Part shown: positions 11,791-25,521 of the stretch, piece by piece | Numbering within the stretch: position 1 is the first letter of the stretch | Layout of the letters: each line of letters starts with the position of its first letter | Assembly: GCA_025677815.1 (NCBI GenBank) | Contig: JAIXMP010000007.1 | Span: forward strand, 1-64,000 | Reading direction: 5' to 3' | Length of the DNA stretch: 64,000 nucleotides | DNA from: Phascolomyces articulosus | Lineage: Eukaryota; Mucoromycota; Mucoromycetes; Mucorales; Lichtheimiaceae | Notes under the pieces: generated by a model | What the model saw: the letters and a program-made list of their open reading frames with translations, nothing else | Database searches by the model: none | Told to the model about the DNA's origin: nothing | Position numbers and translations under genes: made by a program

Positions 11791-12299
11791 CACAAGACAA
11801 GATCCAATATTAATTTTGGTCGGCAGAGAGCAAGATATGATTGGATACTAAAATATAAGGAGAACCGTGTTATAAGCATATTTTATATTTACTTTAGAAT
11901 TGATATGCGTTATTAATATACCTTGGCCCTCTTGTTTAAGTGGTTCTAATATCAAAGACAAGCAATAATGAAATACGACAACTCGGAATGCTGGTAGCCA
12001 TGAAGGTGAGTTTAACCATTCTTACAATCATAATTGGTAAATAGGCGATTGCCCTAGTAGCATGATACTTGTTACTACTGCAGTATTCCATCCGGACGTT
12101 ACCTAGATAAATAATCATATAAATTAGAAATTTCTGTATGTATGTGTGCTGCCTCCCCTTCCTTTTTTTTAACATTTTTCCATCATATCTGCAGCTTACC
12201 CAGCTTAATATACAAAGGTCAAGCTTTATGTCTGCCATTAATGCTAGCATTTCATGCATAACATAAATATAATATTAATAACTGCATTACCATTTACAT
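11791..12299. other. intergenic with possible coding relics
   Basis: A minus-strand open stretch at 11936-12259 contains a plausible intron (donor after AGCTGG near 12200, acceptor TAG near 12107). I recognise no domain. It may be the 3' continuation of the adjacent transposase-like remnant. Confidence 0.3.
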
Positions 12300-13020
12300 A
12301 TTGGTACATACCATTTTAATAGATTCGTTTGCCTCCTCATCCACTCACTTTTCAAGTTCATCAAATGTTGTGGTTGTTATACAATATACTCCTCAGAAGA
12401 TGATTTTGCTTTTAACAAAACTTTGTTGATTAGCTCAACTAAACTATATTATAATTATAGTTAGTAACACAGACAAACGCATACAAAAACATATGTATTT
12501 GTTATTTCATTTACCTTGTATATGCGTTTCCTGAAACTTGATTTTTGAACGTCCATGTCGCAAGATCACGTTCAAGTTCCTTTATATAAGTTTGGATTAA
12601 TACGTTCATCACAAGTGAATTTTGGTGCTACACCCACTGGTTCTAAATTACAATTGCTATTAATATTAAGTATGTGTTTTGGATAGGTTCCAACGTGATA
12701 AAAAAAGGGTACCTTTTTCAGATGCATTCTGATTTGTAGTGTCTGTAGTAGCTTCATCTATAATAGCTTCTATTTCTGTATTGTGAGAGGATCTGGCGTT
12801 CATTTCATGATCATTTTGATCATCAGTGATCTATTTTACCATCATACGTGAGAACTATAAAATGTTCAAGTAGGATTTAATTAAACTTACATAGTCATAA
12901 AAATCTTGATCATTTGACCATGAGGTAGGATCGTGATTCCGATCTTGTTCGGAAATAACATTAAATTTTGAGATAGATCTGATAGTGTGGCAGTGACGAT
13001 GATGCTGTTCATATTAAAAT
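12300..13020 (-). pseudogene. multi-exon remnant, possibly transposase-derived
   Basis: A minus-strand segment starting near 13010 encodes SWSNDQDFYDY. It has a GTAAGT donor near 12892 and a TAG acceptor that joins ITDDQNDHEMNARSS and EAIIDEATTDTTNQNASEKG. A second intron leads to ELERDLATWTFKNQVSGNAY, reachable only after a frame change. A third intron leads to SLVELINKVLLKAKSSSEE near 12410. The spacing W-x(3)-N-x(6)-Y/A-x(2)-L-x(2)-LI resembles the N-terminal helical region of some eukaryotic transposase-like proteins. That link is inference. The frame breaks indicate decay. Confidence 0.35.
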
Positions 13021-13260
13021 ACAGTAGAAAAACGATTTAGTTTCCCGCATTCGCGTTTCCAGGAACAAAATGTATTGTCTTTATCAATAGTTATTGATTC
13101 TTGTCATTTTGTAGTAAAAGAGTATTCGTGCTGAGCGTTGAAAAAAAATATACGCCGTAAATGGTCAAGACGCATAAATGGCAAATGCGCAGTTCATTAC
13201 TTATCATTTTACACTCGTCGCTTTTTCACTTTTTTCGCTTTCTTCTTTTCACTTTTTCAT

Positions 13261-13427
13261 ATGACAATGACAGGTGGTAAGGTAGCTGCACGAAAACGCA
13301 AGAGAACAAATACTGATGTGGAAAAAGAAAACATAATCAACGATGGACGACGAAATACAACTACCACTGTCTCGGCAAAACACCCACTTCTGCATTCCTT
13401 GGAAACCACGTATGCAGTTAGTGAAGC
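13261..13427 (+). pseudogene. possible first exon of an unrecognised or decayed gene
   Basis: After a long pyrimidine-rich leader, an ATG at 13261 opens a basic N-terminus (MTMTGGKVAARKRKRTN). It continues to HPLLHSLETTYAVSEA and a GTATGT donor at 13428. The best acceptor, near 13486, would lead to KIEYLLPQLQTNSSL followed by a stop, and the phase does not fit cleanly. Further coding-like pieces (LLLLHFPQYLLLSTN, PKKLFFVNNPVPIHR) lie at 13610-13715 but are interrupted. A nuclear localisation-like KRKR patch is visible. Function unknown; probably a broken gene. Confidence 0.3.
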
Positions 13428-14429
13428 GTATGTCTTTTCTTTTTTTTCAAAAATGTTTTTAATAATCAATTTATGCTCATAATAGCTAAGATAGAGTATC
13501 TTCTTCCTCAACTACAAACCAATTCGAGTTTATGATATCTTTATTTTGCTTCTTGAAAAGTATTTATTTACTACATTTTAACTAGAAGTTTATGGAATGA
13601 TATTCCTTTATTACTGCTGCTCCACTTTCCCCAGTATCTCCTGTTGTCAACGAACATACGTAGACCGAAAAAATTATTCTTTGTAAATAATCCTGTGCCC
13701 ATTCATAGATGAATGATAAATCCTGCATGTCTCAGGGCAACACTTTATTATAGGCCGAAAGCATAAAGATCTGTCATTTTCTCATTTTCCTTGATTTTCA
13801 CATAAAATATTGAAGTTTTTACTATTAGCAAACTTATTTCCTTCATATGGAAAATGTGAAATCTGACAAATTACGTAAGAGGGGCGCAACCAAACCCAAC
13901 TAACATCACCAGTTTAATAAACTTGTTCAACTACGAAGTTCCCAAATCCCATCATTTACTCTTCTGTTAAATTTCCTTCTCGCTTATCTTGGATACAAAG
14001 AAAAGCACCACATTGCAGTGTAAAGGCATTGTCTTGAGACTTATTCGAATCTTAGTTGCCGAATTGCTGGATGGTACTATGATTAGATCATAAGTAAATA
14101 ATGTATGTAGCATTTATATATATTCTTTTTGGATTTTTATTATGTTAAATCGAAAGAAAAAGAAACATTTTTGCCTTGTGTGAGTTTTGTAATGGTGGTT
14201 ATTGGATTGCCTTAAAATGCGAGAAAGAAATCTAGTAGAGAAAACAAGGTAGTTTTTTTTTGTTGTGATAATTTTGTACATACATAGATGAAATAAAAGT
14301 TAAGAGGGAAAGAAGAGGAGAAGAATAAAATATAGGTGTGAATGGTTCAATGGTAATGAGGGAACAAATGATATATAGGAGGATGGTATGGAATAAGATG
14401 AGGGGAATGGGTTTGTTATTGTTTGTTGT
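13428..14429. other. intergenic, includes RIM15 3' region
   Basis: AT-rich. The last few hundred bases should be the 3' untranslated region of the RIM15-type gene. No other gene is supported beyond the interrupted pieces noted at 13610-13715. Confidence 0.45.
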
Positions 14430-17400
14430 TTAACCTTTGAGGCTTTTGCTGTTGATGCTTGCTAATGAAGAAATGGGGGATGAGGAGGAAGGTTTTCGGA
14501 AATGTCGAATTTGCTGTGAAACAAGAGCTCGATTGATTGGTTTGCAAATGATATCATCAAACGAACCAGCTAGTTGTGCTGTACGTTCATAAGCAGTGAC
14601 AGCTACAATAGGTGTATGTTGATTAATATTATGTGTGGATTTGATCATGCGCGCTGCTGCATCGCCGTCAACTATAGGATAAAATAATAGATACAATTAT
14701 TTTTAGTTAATATTTCGTTCGACATAATATGCTGGATATACCCACCAACATCACCGAATTATATTCGGTTATCCTCCTTCTGTTCTCCAAAAGAAACATA
14801 TACTTACTGATTGGCATTCGAATGTCCATAAATATAATATCAAATTGTACATCGCCCATGGCACATCGAATGGCTTGTGCACCATTTCGTACAATGACAC
14901 AACGACATCCAAGCATTTGTAATATGGTCTCAAGAATCTTGCAACTGACAGGGTTATCATCGGCCACAAGACAGTCAAGCGTCTTTTTTGATTTTGGTGG
15001 TGGACATATTGAATTATAATTATTAATATTAGTCGAGGAAATAGGCGAAGTATTATTATTATAATTATTACTAGTTGTAGTTGTAGGTATGGTGGTAGTA
15101 ATTTCCAATGGATGAGGTGGTGGTGTAGGTTCAGCAATCATGAGTGTTAAAGGTTCTTCTGCAGGTGGAGTAGGATAATTTTCTGATTTGAACCGATTAC
15201 TGACTCTTGATTTATGGTTACCAGGTGATGAAGCAGATCTTGCACGTGTTGGTAACCAATCTAATGCTGCTTTTCTTAATGGATGTTGCTGCTGTTGTTG
15301 TTGATCAATGGATCGTCGAGGGATCACTTTGGTGGATGTAGAAGGTGAAAGACTATGTGGTGTATTTGGGAAAGAAATGACTTGACGATGATCTAAATCA
15401 AATAATGATCCGCGTTTAGCCACTTTCTTTTTTGAGATAGGTAGTGATCGAGCCGCCGCAGCTGCTGAAGAAGAACTGGTTGCATTTTTGGCACTTGCTA
15501 CAATACTATCTTGACGGATTTTACGAATAGCAGATTCATTGGCTTTTTCAAGCATGGGTAAATTCTTGTAAACAAATGTACCAAAATCATCTCTACACAC
15601 GGATAATTCCAATGCCATTTCTGTGGACGATTTGTTATTGTCCCCAGGTAAAGGTGTCAATTTTTCTGGGTTTTGCTCCTGAATAATTGCCTTGGCACGT
15701 TCAACTTGCTGTTTACTTTCTTGATCATCATCATCCATCATCATGACCATTGTGGCCCCTCGTGCATCAAAGTAATCCGTATCCTCAATATCAGCAGGTT
15801 GGGGAACAAAGGAAGCAGATTCGGTCAAAAGTGTGTCCCATTCAATGTCATTGAAAAATGGGTGATTTTTCACTTGTTCAAATCCTTGACTTCCCAATCG
15901 TTTTTCTGGATCCAAGGTCATTAGACTTTCCATAAAATCGCGAGCCTCAGGTGAGAATGTCACAATATCCTCATGCCAGTCAATACGTCGAGATAAAATA
16001 TTGTCAAAGACTTTATCGGTCGTTTCTGCATGGAAAGGTGGATATCCATACAAAAATTCATAGCAGATAATACCAAGTGCCCACTATATAAAGATAGAAT
16101 GAATAAATGTGTGGTTAGAAAAATACAGTAAGCAGTTCTTTTCGGGATCCAGTCATTCCTATGGATATAAAAAAAATAAGCATGTGTGTGTGTTTATTTA
16201 CCCAATCCACCATCGAATCTTGACCAGTACCCAAAACACTTTCGGGCGCCAAATAATCAGGTGTTCCAACTGCATTGCGTGGTGATGAACAGTCATCTGG
16301 ATCTTGTCGTCGAGCATGTTCAGGATGCATATATCCAGGTGTCATGATACTTGGAGTTGTTGTACTAAAATTACTTGAATAAGCTGTACTTGATCGATGT
16401 CGGCCACTACTCGTCGTGGGTCGATCATCCGAGACCACGGATCTTCCAGAGGAACCACACAATCCATCCAATACCGGGGTTCCTGAACCTCCTTCCGCAG
16501 ATGTGGCACTACTCGCTATGGAACCTCTTCGACGATCATTATCAAAAAGTAAATTGAAATAAGACGGACGATACATGCCATTGTTAAAGGGCGATTGTTG
16601 ATCACCTGTATCACAAAAAGAAGGTGGTGTTCCTGATCGAGAAGGTGCTGGTGAAGTAGGTTGTGCTGGTTCAAAAGAACCCACACCTCCTCCATTGGTT
16701 GTTAATTCGTCTCGTACACGCCGATCCAAAAATCCAATGCGGGAAAGACCGAAATCAGTCAGTTTGAGATGACCGTTTTGATCGATTAACAAATTATCAG
16801 GTTTTAAATCCCTACATGTACATCATCGTTAAAAATCCTGATGACATCATAATACACAATTCCTCTCCTAGCTTCATTTCATACTTTCTACTACGTTATA
16901 ATAATTTTGAACTGAACTTACCTGTGAACAATATTATTACTATGCAAATAAATAAGACCCAATGTCACTTCAGCCAAATACCGTTTTGCCCATTCTTCAG
17001 GTAAACTTCCCAGTACCTTGATAAGAGCTGAACAATCACCGCCATTGAGATACTCAAGGACAAGGTAAAGATAATCCTTGGATTGAAATGTGTAATACAA
17101 TTTGGTAACAAATGGACTATCAGTTTGAGTCATTAAGATCATTCTTTCGGATTTGACATTGGTCACTTGATTTTTGGCAATCATGTCTGCCTTTTTCAGA
17201 AATTTAATGGCATAATAATCACCGGTGGTTCTCTTTTTCGCAAGGAACACAGACCCAAAAGCTCCTTTACTGATAGGCTTTACAATTTCAAAATCCTTGA
17301 TCCCAGGTGCTAAAGGCCGCGGTGTAATGGGTGCGGGCAATGGAGAAGTAGGTGATCGACCCAAATGGGTGGTTGAACAACGAGACGAATTTGAAAGAGG

Positions 17401-20400
17401 AGGATGTGGTGCTGATGTATGGTGATTTTCGGTAGTAGTAACAGTAGTAGATTTACCATCTGATTTAGATGTCGTTTTACCTGTTGTTGTTGTTGTTGTT
17501 GTTGCTGATGAAGATGCTTTTGTTGATGCTTTTCGTTTTTGTCGTTGTGTCAGTCGACCCATTTTTTTGGATTTCCATGTCTTTTTTAATCGACCCAATA
17601 ATGATTTTTTATTGTTATTATGTTGTTGCTGAGATTTTGTAGATGCTGATGGTGATTGCTTTCGTTGATCTTGCTGTTGTAAAGGGTCATTGGATGTCGA
17701 CTCTTGTTGCTCGTCGTTATTCTCGTCATCATGCTGATCTTCATTGGGTTGATCTTCAGACACAAATTCCGTCCAGCCCACTCCTTGTTGCATTGCCTTC
17801 TGAAACTCAACCCGTACACGTTCATTATATTCCAATCGATCCTTCATTCGATTAACCGATTCCACTTTTCCTTTGACCAATGCTTCTACGTCACGTATCA
17901 ATGAGCTTGTGCTTGGATCATCCGCATGAGGTGAACGCCAATACATGATGTGAACCATATTATCCTTATCCGCCTCCTCTTCGGTACCGGAAATAGACAA
18001 TGCCACATTCAATATTTCAATCAAATCGTTATAAATCTCGATTTCGCATTGCTGAATTTCGCTTGGATCACGAATTTCTTCATCCACAGGTAAACAATCA
18101 CTACCGTATAACTCATCCTCATCCATTATTAGATGAGAAAGTGGTAATACTGGTGCTACTGGTAATAATGGACGTTGTTCATCCAAAGGTGTTTTGCTCG
18201 TTTCGTCCATCAATTGTTGAATATGATATTTTGCTTCATTCAAATTATCGTCACAAATCATGACATCCATTTCCGTTCGATGAATTTCGACACATAATAC
18301 TGAATGTTGCTCAAAAAAGGCTGCGACGACCCATCGTTCACATACCCGACAAAGAACAGGAGGTAAGGATAAGAAACTGGAAGGTGAAGGTAATAAACTT
18401 TCCGAAGCAGGTTCACCTCCATGAGATATAGCACGTCGCATCATATTCGTAGAAGTATCCTCCTCTTGAAATTGGATATCGCCATCTTCTCCATTGCTGT
18501 TGCCACGCATCATCATCATGGTATCATTTTCGATGGCAGGTTCTGAGAGGGATCGATTGCGTACAACATGTTCGTTTTTGGCCAATTCATCCAAAACGCG
18601 TTCTTCTGTAGGAGTCAAGCTGACAGAAGATCCACTTTGTGACATAGTTGTTGTTAATGTGGATCGCATTGCTTTCGGTGTCAACATGGCTGCTGCTACA
18701 GCGGCTGTTGCTTGATCAATTAATGACCAACGCATATGGGTTTGTTTCATAACCCACATCGTATGGCTAGGTTCATCTGTTACTCGGTCATACATCAACA
18801 TGCCTTTGGCTTCCATTTCAATCTTTTCATCCTTGCTCTTGATCACAGTGAATTGAATTTCGACTGTTTTGGAATCATCGGATACGAGTTCGTCAGTAGC
18901 GACAATAAATACATTGCAGTCCTCGTGAGCTAATAAATCTGACATTTTTGTGCCAATCAATGTATCTGTATTTAACCTGTTGATACAATAAAAAAGGTTG
19001 CTGTATTAGTAAAATAGTATTCCTTCATTATAATCAATCGAGGAAACATGAATTAATATTAGTTACCCAGTAACATCTTTCCATACTGGACTAAGATATT
19101 GAATTGTGGCTGTATTCAAATCCAATTCCATAACAATCGTCTGACGTTGCCCACGGTCGGCTGCTTCTTGCAGCTGTTGTACATGATTCTTTGCATGTTC
19201 ATCCAACTCATACTGTGGTAAACTATCCAAATCGGATGATGAAGTACATTGTGACGATCGTTCCTCCTCCTCGTCTTCCAAATCTTGTTGTTGCTGTTGA
19301 TTCGGGTAATCGAATTCACCTTCTTCTTCACTATTTTCATGATCATGATGATCATAATCATACTCATCTTTCTCTGCAGCTGTCCAAAACCTTCGTTCGG
19401 CTTCCCACCATTCCACAGCTCGATTGAATGCGGCCACACTTAATAACAATCGAATATATAATTCCCGACAAGGCCATTCTGGATGTTTCTCCCATTCAAT
19501 ACCAATCATTTGAGCATCGGCTACCAAAGCAGTATATTTATCGGTATCATTTAAAATAATTTCCAAAGGTGTATCCACTAATTTTTGTGCTAGTCCAATC
19601 AGTTTCTGCAGGGCGAGGATAAACGGGGTTGGCATAAATGTATCCTCGGAGATCATGGCAACAACTGGTGGTATAGGTTGCTGATCGCCATCTTGAACAC
19701 TGCTTTCATCATTGTTGCTGTTGTCAAGAGCAGATGCAGGCATGCCAAGGACTGTTTGAACCAAATCAGTGTAATCTGCTTCCTCTTCTTCTTCATCGTC
19801 ACTAAAAGTTCCTTGTTCAGAAGATCTTCTCGTTGTTTCAACTCCTGCAGCATCCATTGCTGTTTGTAATGCTTGATCCGCGTTACCATACCGAAGTCCC
19901 TTCTCCACATAATCATTCAATCCATCAATGATTTGCTGTAATTCACTTTCGCATGTAAACTTGGCACATTGTAAATGAGATTTGATGGTACGTCGAATAC
20001 GTGTTGTCATTTTTTCTTCACCGCTTCCACCACCACTACTAATACTACTATGATGGCCATCTCCCGCACGAAGAAAGAGAGAAGGATCCTCTAGACTGGT
20101 AGAATGACTGGATTGTAATATGGGCGACGCAGTCATTTTATAATCCAAAGCATAAGGATGTAACGATGGTTGAAAACTCTCCATCGAAGGTTCTCTTGTT
20201 GGACGAAAACATTGTCGTAATGGAGATCCCACACTAACATTGGCTGCTACAGTTGCCACTGCTGCTGATGCAGGAGCATCTGTTGCTGTGGATAAGATAG
20301 CCATTGCTGATGCGGAAGAAGACGATGACGAAGAAGGAAACGAATGAGACCCTCCACGTTGATCTTCTTTTACACCTGTGAGTAATGTTAATCGTCGTGC

Positions 20401-22667
20401 CAAATCTGTAACGTCAACTGAAAGACTTCGTTTATTTCGATGGGTGGGTTGTTGTTCTTCCAATAATTTGGGTAATCGTTTCACATCGATAGAAGTGGCT
20501 GTTGATGAAGTGGATTTACGATGTTGTTGCTCTCGTTGTTTTTGGTGTTGTTGATCTTCATTGGCGTTAGAACATGAGGATGATGTTGTCGGAAATGTGG
20601 CAGCGAAAAAATTCAAATGAGAATTTACATTACGCCACCATGGTTGCACGTTATGACGAATGAATTGTGTAGTGTTGTTGTTATGATGTTCGATCAAACG
20701 AGGATGATATTCTGTCAACCAATCTATCCACGGCAGCGTATCCATTCGTTCCTTGATACGGTCACTATCCTGCTCATGCATCCAACGGCGTATTTTACTT
20801 AATCGTGACATGTATAAACGTTTGGCATACACTTGTTCTAATACACATATATAAAAATTTTAAAGTTAAGCAACGAGAGACAAATATTTCTTTTTTGTTG
20901 CAAACTTCAAATGTTGTTGTGCAACAGTACGAGAAAAAAAATTGAAACGTTAATTATTTAATTTACCTTCCACCTCCTCAGACATCACCATATCCATATT
21001 TCGAGAACCCATGGTGGTAGTAGCCAAACCTGTAGTACTTCTTTCCATAAAATCGGGTGTGAATCCTTTATAGTAATTCCCACTCGGACCACTTATTGTG
21101 TTATTGCCAAGTAAAAGTGCAGGATATAATGGTTCACCATTATTATTGTTATTATTATTATCGTAATAATAATCCAGTTGATCTTGTAATACGGCTGTGG
21201 ATGACGATGATGATGAATAGAGTACATTTGTTGCCATTGTTGATGCTGTTGCTTCAATAGAAACAGAAGCTGTTGTTGTTGCTGATGTTGTAGGGACAGT
21301 AACACCACCACTACGGGCAGGAGAAGTACTTGAATCCAAATTCATTTCAACTACATCCTTGTCTGCATCAGGATCTTTGTTACTACTTCCTCCTTCACTG
21401 CTATTTGAAAATTGTCGTTGCATAAGCGAATGAAGTGACAATTGATAAGCAGGTATTTTACTACTATGGTCAGTAGAAGAAGTAACATGCTGTTGTTGTT
21501 GATAAAGATGGTGTTGCTGACCACCACCACTACTACTATGATTATTAGCATAACTACGAGATCGAGTATGCCAAATCGTTGGACTCGGCTGTTGTTGTAA
21601 ACAGGATGAAGAGGAAGAATCGAAGGAGGAGTGAAAGTTAGGGTTATTGTGGTTGGATTTTGAACTAAATGTAGATGACCTTCGTCGGTAAGAACTGTTA
21701 TGATTGTTGTTATTGATGTCTGTCATATTAGTAGGAGTGGTAGCAGTAGTAGTAGTAGTACTAACAGCAGTGGAAGCTCGTGCAACCACTGGAGACCCAG
21801 AAGATGATGAAGTGGATGCACGAATGGATTCTTTGCCTATAAATAGAAAGTCAGCATTTCGGAATACTTCCGGCACAATTATTATAATATTAAAATAATA
21901 ATACATGAATTATAGTACCTTTAGTAGAAGAAGAGGAGGGAGGACTGCTTGGAAGCTGCATGGGCTGATAAAAATAAGGTGATGAAGAAAATAAATAACA
22001 ACAGTCATCTGTACTATCTGTCATGACGGATGAAATCGAAGGTGTACGAGCTCGAACAGCAACAGAAGCTGAATTGGTTTGTTGTGGTTGTCTTAGTGAA
22101 GAAGAAGATGTGGTTGGTATGTTTGAAAACCACCCATCCACAATAAAACTTTCGTCTCCCATCATGGCAGAAGAGCCGTTATTAATGGTCGTCGGTGCTG
22201 TGGTTGCTGTGGTTGGGATGGATATGGTAGAAGAAGATGAAGAACAGGGTACTTCATCATGACGCAGTTTTGTCGAAGATCCTGACTTGTGCATGGTACG
22301 ATGAGAAGATGGCATCATTCGATTTCGGACATTCTCCGGTAAACTGACAGGTGTAGAAGGCATACTTGGAGATTCATTAGAAGAAGGTGATGCAGCACGA
22401 GTATCAAACCAACTAGCACGTTTTGATGATGTCGATTTTAACATATAACGACCTCCACTGCCTGCAGGTGGACTTGAATATTTGGGTGATGCTTGTTGTG
22501 GTTTGTTACTGACTGGAGAAGAACGAGCAGATGAAGAAGGACCACCACTACTACTACTGCTACTATTACTATGGAATGATTGTTGATGCATAGGAATTGA
22601 CAACGCTATAGGTAAATTCTCACCATTATTATTATTGTCTTGAAAATACTCCAAAGAAGAGTTATTC

Positions 22668-22703
<36 letters not shown>

Positions 22704-22981
22704 TCGACTTTTTTACGTTCAGTAGAAACACTCGTAGGTGGTAATGACGAATTATGACGTGCAGGTGTCATTGACAATGAACTTGTGGTAGCTGTTAATG
22801 CTGGCGATTGCAAACTAGCATTGGTTGTGGTTGTAGTTTGGAAGGATAATTCATCGTCAAATGAGGAAAGTGAAGTTCGACTACTACGACGTTTTAATAA
22901 TAATGGTTGTGGAATAGGAACACTTCGTAGTTTCAGTGAAGACGGCTGTTTTGTTGGTGGTGGTCGCGATTCATCGGTCAT
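14430..22981 (-). CDS. RIM15: Rim15-type AGC protein kinase with PAS, zinc finger and receiver domains
   Basis: Seven exons: 22981-21919, 21836-20967, 20837-19067, 18976-16922, 16811-16202, 16083-14808 and 14671-14430 (7887 nt, 2628 aa). Order of parts: a long low-complexity N-terminus (1-640) with a run of 12 Thr; a PAS-like domain at about 1213-1325; a C2HC zinc finger with C1444, C1447, H1459 and C1463; and an AGC kinase from about 1794. The kinase has SKGAFG, AIKFLKK (K1826), HRDLKPDN (D1921), DFG (1939-1941) and APE (2108-2110). About 165 residues separate DFG and APE, the split activation segment typical of Rim15/Greatwall kinases. The C-terminal receiver (2492-2593) has D2498/D2499, phospho-acceptor D2543 in FMDIRMP, T2574 and K2592. 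Family role: nutrient-controlled kinase acting below TORC1/PKA on quiescence and stress programmes through endosulfine. It is longer than the yeast protein because of low-complexity inserts. Confidence 0.95.
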
Positions 22982-23658
22982 AGTAATTTTTTCTCTTTAC
23001 GTCGTCAGATATATATATATATTGCACACAAAATTGAAGAATAGGATTATTCGTCGTAATAATGATGATGTTGGATGTATATATATCGAAAAGGAGGTAT
23101 ATTTGGGTGGATGGTAAATACCACTTTTTATTTTACTTCTACTACTACTACAGAACAACTACAATTACAATATATAAATTATTGTGATTGATATGTAGTG
23201 TTATATATTATATAAAATGGTAGAAGTTTTAATGGTTTCAAAAAAAAAAGTGAGGGAAAGAAGAAAAGAAAGAATAAGAAAAAGAAGTGTGTAAAAAAGT
23301 GAGTGAGTGAATGGGTGAGAGTGAGAGAAAGAGTGAGAGAAAGAGTGAGGAGAGTAATAAGAAGAGTTTGAGTGTTAACTAGCTGTGTGCGTAAATTTGT
23401 AAATCCATGAAAGAAAGTGAAAAGAAACGAAAGGGGAAGTTTTTTTTTGGGATTAGAGAAAATAAAAAGTGATGGGAAATTTGAACTTGTCTTGTTTATG
23501 ATTTGTTATTATTTAGTGGCAGGTATTTAGAGAAGTATCTACTACTACCAGTTAGACAGTTACTATACCAGTAGTAGTACTACTAGTTGTAATATTCCTA
23601 GTAAGTATAACTTGTATCAATAATGTTGTCTTGATTGGGTCTTCAACACCTGATTTAA

Positions 23659-23659
<1 letters not shown>

Positions 23660-23690
<31 letters not shown>
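23660..23690. repeat. (AAT)n microsatellite
   Basis: About ten AAT units upstream of the RIM15-type gene. Confidence 0.9.
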
Positions 23691-23905
23691 GGCGCTCTAT
23701 CTCACATTCACACACTTACACTTCAAAAAAACTAACCCTTTTTTTTGGGTTTCTCTCCCCTTTTATCATCATATCACTCTCCTCTTGTTCTTTATTCTCC
23801 TCTCCTACTCCCCCCAAAAAAATAGCTACTTTTTCCTCTCTCTCCCCCCTTCTCCCTTTATCTAAATTCATTGGTTGATTCTTTGACTTCATCCACCCTC
23901 TCCTC

Positions 23906-23951
23906 TTCATCATCATCATCATCATCACCATCTTCTTCTTCTTCTTCTTCT
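23906..23951. repeat. (TCA)n-(TCT)n compound microsatellite
   Basis: Uninterrupted CAT/ATC units change into TTC units. The array is flanked by a wider CT-rich tract at 23730-23970. Confidence 0.85.
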
Positions 23952-24726
23952 CTCTTCTCCCAAGATAAAGCTCCTTGCCATATAATACTCAATGATTAAT
24001 AATAATAATATAAAATATTGTGTGAGAATTATTACTATTATTATTCGATTGATTATATGCAACTGTTGCATTAGAAACTCTCAAGTTTCGCCTTTATGTA
24101 GCACATTATCATTGTCATGTGGCCATCTTCTTTTTTTCCTCCTCCCATTTTCTTCCCTCTCCTCTTCCTTCCCTCTCCTCTTCTCCTTCTTGTCCGTAAG
24201 TTCAATAAGGTCAGTGTGTAAGAAAGAAAAGGAAATAAATGACGACAAGAATGATTTCATTATCATCAGGCGAGGTTAAAGTCTTTTTTTTATCATTTGA
24301 TCAAAGCAAATTCCCATCATTCATTCGTTCATTTATATAATAAGAATAGACTGTTGTTTTGGCACGGACCACAGGTGGTGTGTGTAAAAATATGTTTATC
24401 TGTGTGAAGGGACAAAAAAAAATGGGAGTTTGTTATTATGGATGATGATGATGATATATTGATTATTAGTACCCAAAAGTGTCGGTTTTTTTGCGGGGTA
24501 AAAAAAAAAAGTGGTTGAAGAACCCATATAAAAATGTTAGTTCCGATCGACGGGTTTCTCACGATGCATTAAAAACATCTTGTAAAGTTTCCATGGCAAA
24601 ATAGATATTTACAACAAAACGCCCCCGCGTGATGACAAGTATCCCAAGGGAAAATAAATAAAAAAGAACGCCCTACCTAAATTTCCCAGCACCAAAATAT
24701 TATTCTTTTAAAAAAAATCTTCTCTC

Positions 24727-24783
24727 TTCTTCTTCTTCATCATCATCATCATCATCTTCGTCGTCGTCGTCGTCATCATCATC
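24727..24783. repeat. (CTT)n-(ATC)n-(GTC)n compound microsatellite
   Basis: CTT units, then CAT units, then five TCG/CGT units, then CAT units again. It is noncoding by context. The TCG block is a local island of CpG in AT-rich DNA. Confidence 0.9.
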
Positions 24784-25417
24784 CTATTTTCTTTTATAAT
24801 GAATTCAACCGAAAGGGGAAATAATTTAAAAGAAAAAGAAGAATTCTTTTCTTTATTGATTATAATTGAAGAATTATAATATAATATCTTAGAATACCTA
24901 TTGCTGTTGCAGATCTCTTATTAAGCTTTATGAGTTATTAGATATATTTGATATACATCATATCATTATTAATTGATTTGATTAAAATCTTTCCATGGCA
25001 ATGGTCAACCTAAATATTATTTTTCTCATGCTTGTGACTTTAACACACACATACAAAAGAAGAATTCACTATTATTTATTATTTTGATATAAATGATTAT
25101 TACGGTCAAACTCTACTTTACGTATTAGAATAATAAAAACTCTAAATGACAATAGTAACGCATTCACTCGGCCTTCTTCTTTATTATTATTACATTAAGA
25201 AGCATTACATTCATCTTACAAGGTTTTGAAAAAAAAGGCCTGTGTAACGATCACCATTGAACTCTCCTTAATTCAATCATGTTAGTTTTTTATTGGGGGG
25301 GGAGAGAAATCAGAGAAATATTTTTGTCCAATGATGATACAAAATGATCAATATATTGAACACATATTATTATACTAACACATCCGCATCATTCCAAAGA
25401 TATCCATAAAAGAATAT

Positions 25418-25464
<47 letters not shown>

Positions 25465-25474
25465 ACTGCTACTA
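25418..25474. repeat. (CTA)n-(CTG)n microsatellite
   Basis: A few CTA units are followed by about a dozen uninterrupted CTG units, then CTA/CTG again. A CTG array of this length in intergenic DNA is prone to length change. Confidence 0.9.
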
Positions 25475-25521
25475 TAACTATGCATTATTCTAAATAAGAT
25501 ATAATTGAAGCTATCATAGAC

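Noticed and set aside
18000..22262. Many 60-90-codon plus-strand frames inside RIM15
   Set aside because: They are antisense shadows of the long RIM15 exons.
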